14,574 bases of DNA, from assembly GCA_034096865.1 (NCBI GenBank), contig JAWQFJ010016386.1:7501-22074 (forward strand), in the 5' to 3' direction. A program made the translations under genes and the position numbers. This document shows, in pieces, positions 1 through 5,700 of this stretch (the first letter of the stretch is position 1; every line of letters starts with the position of its first letter). The notes below the pieces were generated by a model. It saw only the letters and a list, made by a program, of their open reading frames with translations, did not search any database and was not told the DNA's origin. Source of the stretch: Theodoxus fluviatilis (Eukaryota; Mollusca; Gastropoda; Cycloneritida; Neritidae).

Positions 1-217
1 ACGGCGTTTCAGTTTAAGTACACCGGTAATGACACTTGATCAAGCTTTCACACTGGGCCCAGTTACCAGGGCTCACGATAGTCGTCTTTGCCGTGTGGTA
101 AAGCTGCAGTTATCCACAAGCATTCACGCACTTCCGAGCCAGCGCTCCTTCCGTTGGCTTGGACCAGTCCATAACATTGACCTCAGCCGTCTTCCCCGAA
201 TCATACTTTGTAACGGA

Positions 218-556
218 TCATCCAAAGGTTCCAGACCCCTTGGTCGCCCTCTTGCACTTCAGTATCGTCTGCAAGCGTGACATGAAGCAAGCGGGTGTCG
301 TCCTCGAGAGCTGGGAGTGACTCCTGGAGGCATATGGTGTCAGCAAGCATAGTGCTCGCACAGAACGCAAAGACGGCTTAGTTTGAAAGAGGCAAAGGTG
401 TAGACTGACCTACGGCCTCGACTCCCCTTACACCCGCAGCGTGCGTATGCCCCAAATGCAGGAGAGCCTTTTCCTCGAGAGCGGGGCTTTTAAGTCACAA
501 CCGGCGATGCTTACCAATCGAGCTCCAATATGCAGCCCACGTTCTCTTGAGACAGA
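218..556 (-). other. Possible further exons after the exon 4 copy
   Basis: On the minus strand 556-515 (42 nt, acceptor GGGCCACAG|T, donor GATTG|GTAAGC) is open in phase 2 to phase 2. A block 323-218 (acceptor ATGCCTCCAG|G) then continues in the right phase for 34 codons to TGA at 220-218. The chain would extend the second module set to a stop. The open lengths are short enough to arise by chance and I see no homology, so this is a suggestion only. Confidence 0.2.
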
Positions 557-675
557 CTGTGGCCCACAAACCAAAGCATCAGTACAACATATGGCTTGAG
601 CCACTCGATGCCCCCTCATCAGCCAGAGCCCCTGACTGCTGGCCGCCTTTTCATTTGTGACAGAAAGAACTGTAC

Positions 676-859
676 CTTCTTTTGATGCCATAGTCGTCTC
701 CGCCGTCGTCAGACTCCTTTTCTTTGATGATGACGTTAGATTCGCCGGTCCTTTCCCCCTCTCTGTCCAGGATTACGCGCTCACTCTGGGCGTACTTTCG
801 GAAGTAGGTCGAGCAGTAGCCACAGTAGCTGTATCGCCTTCTCTTGCACCTACCGCAGA
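676..859 (-). CDS. Paralogous copy of exon 4
   Basis: The acceptor TCTCTCTTCAG|TC follows a CT-rich tract; the donor is AGAAG|GTACAG. Length is 184 nt, phase 1 to phase 2, the same phases as exon 4. After joining to the copy of exon 3 the frame gives F-C-G-R-C-K, R-Y-S-Y-C-G-Y-C, then a charged tail with E-K-E-S-D-D-G-G-D-D-Y-G. The C-x2-C pairs match exon 4, but the Ser/Tyr run between and after them is shorter and replaced by Arg, Lys and Asp. If the donor is not used the frame ends at TGA 653-651 after R-R-Y-S-S-F-C-H-K. Confidence 0.64.
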
Positions 860-860
860 C

Positions 861-880
861 TGAAGAGAGAGAGAGAGTGA
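861..880 (-). promoter_or_regulatory. CT-rich tract acting as polypyrimidine tract
   Basis: A short GA run on the plus strand reads as (CT)n on the minus strand directly before the acceptor CAG of the exon at 859-676. It makes this the best polypyrimidine tract in the window. Confidence 0.5.
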
Positions 881-1201
881 ACAGAAAAGCGCATGCCTGC
901 CAAACTGATCAGTCTTACACTGACGTGATTGGCTATAAAGCTGCATTGTTCAATACGAAGACATGTAAATGTTTTTAATTCCAGTACTTTTAGGACGTTT
1001 TAACACGTATATGCTTTGAGATATTGTGGCGGTTAGCTTTATTTAGTAAGGGTGCATCCTATTATGTGAAAGAACGTAACGATAGCGATAGTCGTAAGAT
1101 CCATGGATAAGGGTTTATTGGATTTTGATCAATATTCTACTTATTCGGATAAGTACATGAAAGGAAGAATTGGAAATGGAATGTTCATAGTCACAACCTA
1201 C

Positions 1202-1303
1202 AATTCACTGCATTCTGCTTGCAGGTGTCGTCACAACCGCGGCATCGCCCGTAGGAGTAGCCATAGCGGATGTACTGGATTTCACAGACTCTCGTCTGAC
1301 ACA
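1202..1303 (-). CDS. Paralogous copy of exon 3 (cysteine module)
   Basis: The acceptor is GCTTCTTCCAG|TG and the donor AATT|GTAGGT. Length is exactly 102 nt, phase 1 to phase 1, as in exon 3. The translated module aligns without gaps: x-C-Q-T-R-V-C near the start, Q-Y-I-R-Y-G, then C-R-G-C-D-D-T-C and V-N at the end. About 15 of 33 residues match, including five of the six Cys; the Cys at protein position 93 of the main gene is Tyr here. It lies downstream of the main gene's stop, so it belongs to a second transcript, an alternative 3' end, or a relic. The frame is clean, so decay is not evident. Confidence 0.68.
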
Positions 1304-1400
1304 CTGGAAGAAGCCAATATGACGAAGGTCAGTGTGCGTTAAAAGTGCAGTGAGTAAGTCTTATCTTAATATGGCTGAATGTGAAAGACCTCAGTCGAAT

Positions 1401-1403
<3 letters not shown>

Positions 1404-1468
<65 letters not shown>
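1404..1468. repeat. (GA)n microsatellite
   Basis: An almost perfect GA dinucleotide array of about 65 bp. It is one of two long GA arrays between the two sets of cysteine-module exons. Confidence 0.95.
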
Positions 1469-1471
<3 letters not shown>

Positions 1472-1479
1472 TTCAGACT

Positions 1480-1522
1480 TTTATTGTTTCAGGCCATCGG
1501 TATAATGGACAGCATATTTAAT
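1480..1522 (-). promoter_or_regulatory. Possible polyadenylation signals of the five-exon gene
   Basis: These are the first poly(A) hexamers I see downstream of the stop at 2311 on the minus strand: ATTAAA at 1522-1517 and AATAAA at 1485-1480. Either would imply a 3' UTR of roughly 800 nt that includes the GA tract at 1652-1719 (CT on the transcript). No other support. Confidence 0.3.
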
Positions 1523-1650
1523 CTATTTGTGTTGTTGCACATCTTCTGTTGCTAGCAAGGTCATTTATGTTGCACCTGAATCGAATAAAAGAGTCTCTAA
1601 GGGGAGAGTGGGAGTAGGGGTGGGGTGGGGGTGGGGGTTGGAGCGGGGGA

Positions 1651-1651
<1 letters not shown>

Positions 1652-1719
<68 letters not shown>
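1652..1719. repeat. (GA)n microsatellite with G-rich leader
   Basis: About 34 GA units preceded by a G-rich tract (GGGGTGGGGGTGGGGGTTGG around 1622-1641). The R-E-R-E and S-L-S-L reading frames here are only translated repeat. Confidence 0.95.
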
Positions 1720-1721
<2 letters not shown>

Positions 1722-2310
1722 CGTAGATAACAGCTTATAAAGAGCATATTTTTTCCTCCTGCATCACAATAAACACTCATATTAAGCGCGAGAAACATAA
1801 AGTGGGGACCACCAGGCGAGATATACTGCATAATTCTTGTGCCAGTGCGGAGACTATTTCTCAAACTTTAAAATCAACCTTTACCTCACCGCCATGACGT
1901 CTGAAGAGTAAATAAGGATCTATTTCTGTTTGGGCTGATCTTGGGTCTGAGCAAACTTATGTGAGCCATAGGTTGAAAACCAGGTCAAGAATGATGACGA
2001 TAAATAGATACATTTCTCCAGGACGGTTCACTCCTGTTCAGCGTTGCGTTTTGCCGTGTTTGGAGAGAATTACAGAAAAAAAGAGAAAACAATTAAAAAG
2101 AATTTCATCCTTCGTTGACACTTTAGAATGAGAAACAGTCGAAAGTCTACGGAAGCCATTCCTAACTTAACTGACATGGTCACCTCTTCTGTATGGTCAA
2201 CTCGACAAAATAAATCCATGGCAAAGACCTCTGTCCTTGGAATGAAATGACATTGTCTCTCTGTCCAGCTCGGTCTGTCTGTGACTGTCTGCCTTCTCTC
2301 AAGCGTTGTG

Positions 2311-2560
2311 TCAACAGTTTTCTTGTTTCCTCTGACCTTTTCTGGATGACCTTCTGTTGACGGAGTAGGAAGAACTGCTGTATTCGCCCCTCACGCTCTG
2401 GCCCTGTCTGTTACGGCTTCCATAGCGACCACGGTTGCTGCTAGACTGCACCTGCGTCTCGCCCTCCTCGCGGTTGCCTGCGTTGTCCTGGTACTTGTGG
2501 CGCTGACCTTGAGAGCTGGCGTCCCCCTCGTAGTGGTGGTAGTAGTCGTTGTTGGAATCT
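2311..2560 (-). CDS. Exon 5: C-terminal Ser/Tyr/Gln/Arg-rich region and stop
   Basis: The acceptor is TGCCTCGGCAG|A; the leading A completes a Lys codon with exon 4. The frame then stays open for 82 codons to TGA at 2313-2311. Composition is polar: N-N-D-Y-Y-H-H-Y-E-G near the start, G-E-T-Q-V-Q-S-S-S-N-R-G-R-Y-G in the middle, R-G-E-Y-S-S-S-S-Y-S and a basic end S-R-K-G-Q-R-K-Q. The polypyrimidine tract is short, and a GAT microsatellite begins about 40 nt upstream of the acceptor. This exon is joined by phase and composition, not by homology, so it is a little less certain than exons 1-3. Confidence 0.65.
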
Positions 2561-2610
2561 CTGCCGAGGCATCCACATGGGGTATTGAGTCAATCACTGT
2601 TTCATCACCG

Positions 2611-2700
<90 letters not shown>

Positions 2701-5700
2701 GCATCAGCAGCACCATCGTCGTCGACGTCGTCGTCGTCGTCATCATCATCATCGACACTGTCCTCGTCATACTCGTCGTCGTCATCATCCGCCTTGAGTG
2801 TCTTGATGCCTTTCGTATCGTCCAAGAACTGTTCCTTTTATTATTTATGTAATGAAAACCTTCCTTTAAAATGCAGTGTAATGACAAGCAAAGAATGTGC
2901 TTGAGGACACGAGCGAGATTTAAGCCATGCTCTACACAAAGATCGCTTGATGTTGCCTCATTAACGTTACCGTAAACTTGCTGCAATGTTTCAAATCTCT
3001 AAGATTCACTCTAAAGCTCCACAAAAAAACCCATAGAGTCATTAAATGGCGACGTTATATTTAAGAGTTACTTGGACCGACTTTCAAGGTAAAGAGCTTA
3101 CACGGAACTTTGGTATTGCAGGACACTGACACAGCATTCAACCAGAGATACTATAGTAACTTGATCGCTGTCTCCTCGAAACGCGTCTGCCAGTGCCGTC
3201 TCGCGCATAAAACCAAAGTTTTGGCAATGCTCTCTTCCGGTCTAAGTCTGGGCCGGTTCCACTGTCTGCACAGCAATAGAATGTAACGCTTATTTCTTGT
3301 GCTGTGCTTTATCAGCTCTAGCTGAATTCAATTGTGCAAAAATATCAGGGGCGGATGAAGTGGGGGGGGGGGGGGGGGGGGTCTGGGGTTTCCGGAAACA
3401 CACCAACCCCAACAGCAAAAAAAAAAGTTTTACTTTGAGTGTCAATTTTTGGGGTATTCTTCAGTAACAAAATCTGCTGCCTGAAACTGGCAATGGTCAT
3501 CATCAGAATGCACCAGATGGCACCATTTTGCATCCTGGTTTTCAAAATTGTTGGGGGAGAATGCCCCCGGAACCCCCCCCCCCCCCCCTTTCCTAAAAAC
3601 GTTTGAAAACACACACACCCAAAAACAAATCCTGATCCGCCCCTGAAAACATGATGTAATTTGCGGATTGTAGAGTCAGAGGTTGATGTTGGACTGATAA
3701 TTCGTGGAATATGAAGTGTGTTCTTTGACGTAGCGTCTGCTTAAAAGCACAGTGGAACCATTCCAGCTACTCTGCGTCTGTGGGATTCAGAGGGTTTTGA
3801 CACAACATGCCGGGAAATAATTGTGAAATTGTTGGTTGTGGAGCCGGCACAGGCCTAAATAGAGGGCTGTCGTTCCACAGAATAAGAAAACACAACGACG
3901 ATAACAAATTCCATATATCAGGCACATATACATAGAAACTGACCGCCGTCAATAGCTGTATAACGCTAGACGTAGTCTCTGTAACCTGTTCTTTGTATTT
4001 CACGTGTTTAAGAAACGTTTAGCAGCAGTGCCTCTGACTTACATCACCATCCTACTTATTAAAAATTCTGTTCTGATTGATAATATAATTACCAACTGAC
4101 TTCATGAAGAGTCGACTCGCTCTTTGTCTATCGTGTATTATGTCGGTCATAAATGTTACACTCATATACGCTGTCCGAGCTGATGTAGTTATAGATTGAC
4201 AATTATGTTTAATATACTATTTCAATGTTCATTCCTTCTTTTCACTTACTTATTTTCAGTAAATGCTGCGTACTTTCCTCAAGTATCTCCTCGATTAGCT
4301 GTTCCATTCACAGATACTACATTATAGTGTCTGCTCCATTCTGTAGACATCGGAAACCGGAAATGATCTTTGCCAGAACTAAGGCGGAGTAGCGCAGCCA
4401 GCACTGCGACTATATTTAGACTATACACTGAGAGGTCAGTCAGCAGTCCATTATATTATAGTGTCTCTGATTCAACGACCACCTGCCCGAGTTCGACCAG
4501 CAGTTACATCCATTGCACGTGTCGCGCACCATTTCTGTCCGTCACATGCGCTGAATGTCACATCTTGAAAACATATTGCGTTCCAAAGTGTCGCTCAATG
4601 TAGTCGAATTTATTTCGAAGAGAAACTGGACTGAGAAATTCAGAATGTTTACAACCGTAGCAAGCAATGCATAATGCACACCAGGCATATAACTGTCATG
4701 CACGGGGACTCAAAAAGGGCATCCAGCGCGTTCGTATAGCCTATTTATGTGTATGCAGTGGCTTGCTCCCACCCACCCCCACCCCAACACTGCAATCCCA
4801 ACAACCCCCCAACCCCACCCCATCCCCACCCACCCTCACTGTCTTTCATTAACTGCAAAGTATTTCGATAGGAAAACGTCTTAGAAGAAATATTTTCTGT
4901 CTTTCCTGTCGCTCATAGAAGCAATGAGTACGTCAATGTGGAAGTGGCGTGTGATAGTGTCTTGACAGAAAGAGTCAGTCCGTGTGGACACGTACTTGTA
5001 GGTGTTGGATCCCTTGTGGGAACTGCTCTGGCTGTCGTAGTCGACGGCGGTCTCACTGTTGCTGTCCTTTTGGACCTCGGAGCCGCTGGAGGAACTGCCT
5101 TGCTCCGAGTAGGAGCTGGTGCTTTTCTGGCAGTACCTGCAGTACTTGTAGCGCACTTCCTCGTAGGAGTAGGAGTAGGAGGTGCACCTGGGGCAGTCTG
5201 CAGCACAAGCACACAGTCAGCACAGGGCAGAAGGTGACAACAACGCAAAGTAGCGAGACGTGTTAGCATCAAGGCAGAGTGGCAACACCCTCATAAAAAA
5301 ACAAAAGGGTTTCGGCCATTCGGTGTTCTCAAATTTTAGTTGTCACGGACTTTTTGTATGAAAGCCAGAGTGCAGACACATCATCTTTACAGCAATAAAT
5401 GTGAGAAAGGACTGAACAGGGCAGCGATTTGACTGCGGCAAAAAACATTGTAGAGGGCATTGCTGACGTAGGTAAATGGTGAACGTATCTGCACCTTGGA
5501 TTGCGGAGGGGAGGTCAGAATACGAAAGCAGCCGTGGCCGTGTACTGCAGATATGGAAGTTGTCAGTCTCACCAACATTGTGGGCCTGTCAAACCCAGCC
5601 TCTGTAGCTACCAGTGTTGAATGACCCCAGTGCCGCGTCCTTCTCACCTCTGTGTCATCTTTGCGCAGATCTGTGCTACTCTGTACTCCCTGCAAGCTGT

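Noticed and set aside
29..280. Plus-strand 83-codon frame at the window start
   Set aside because: No domain, odd composition and no start context. The opposite strand has an equally open but stop-broken reading, so neither is convincing.
1527..1864. R-E and S-L repeat proteins on both strands
   Set aside because: They are the (GA)n array read in frame; flanks have no motif or splice context.
1885..1900. A 16-nt micro-exon candidate on the minus strand (CTTCAG before, GTAAAG after, with an internal ATG)
   Set aside because: Splice signals are good, but it ends in phase 2 while the next exon copy needs phase 1, and it has no signal peptide.
1955..2160. Short hydrophobic minus-strand starts (M-K-F-F-L-I-V-F and M-Y-L-F-I-V-I-I) as a signal exon for the second module set
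   Set aside because: Both are AT-rich chance stretches that reach stops without a donor in phase 1.
2391..2986. Long poly-Asp, poly-Ser, poly-His and poly-Met reading frames on both strands
   Set aside because: All are translations of one ATC trinucleotide repeat. The only frame that fits the neighbouring exon phases begins after the repeat at 2560.
4938..5266. Plus-strand hydrophobic Val/Gly/Ala-rich and Cys/Arg-rich frames over exon 4
   Set aside because: They are antisense shadows of the Tyr/Ser/Cys-coding exon, whose homologue at 676-859 confirms the minus strand.
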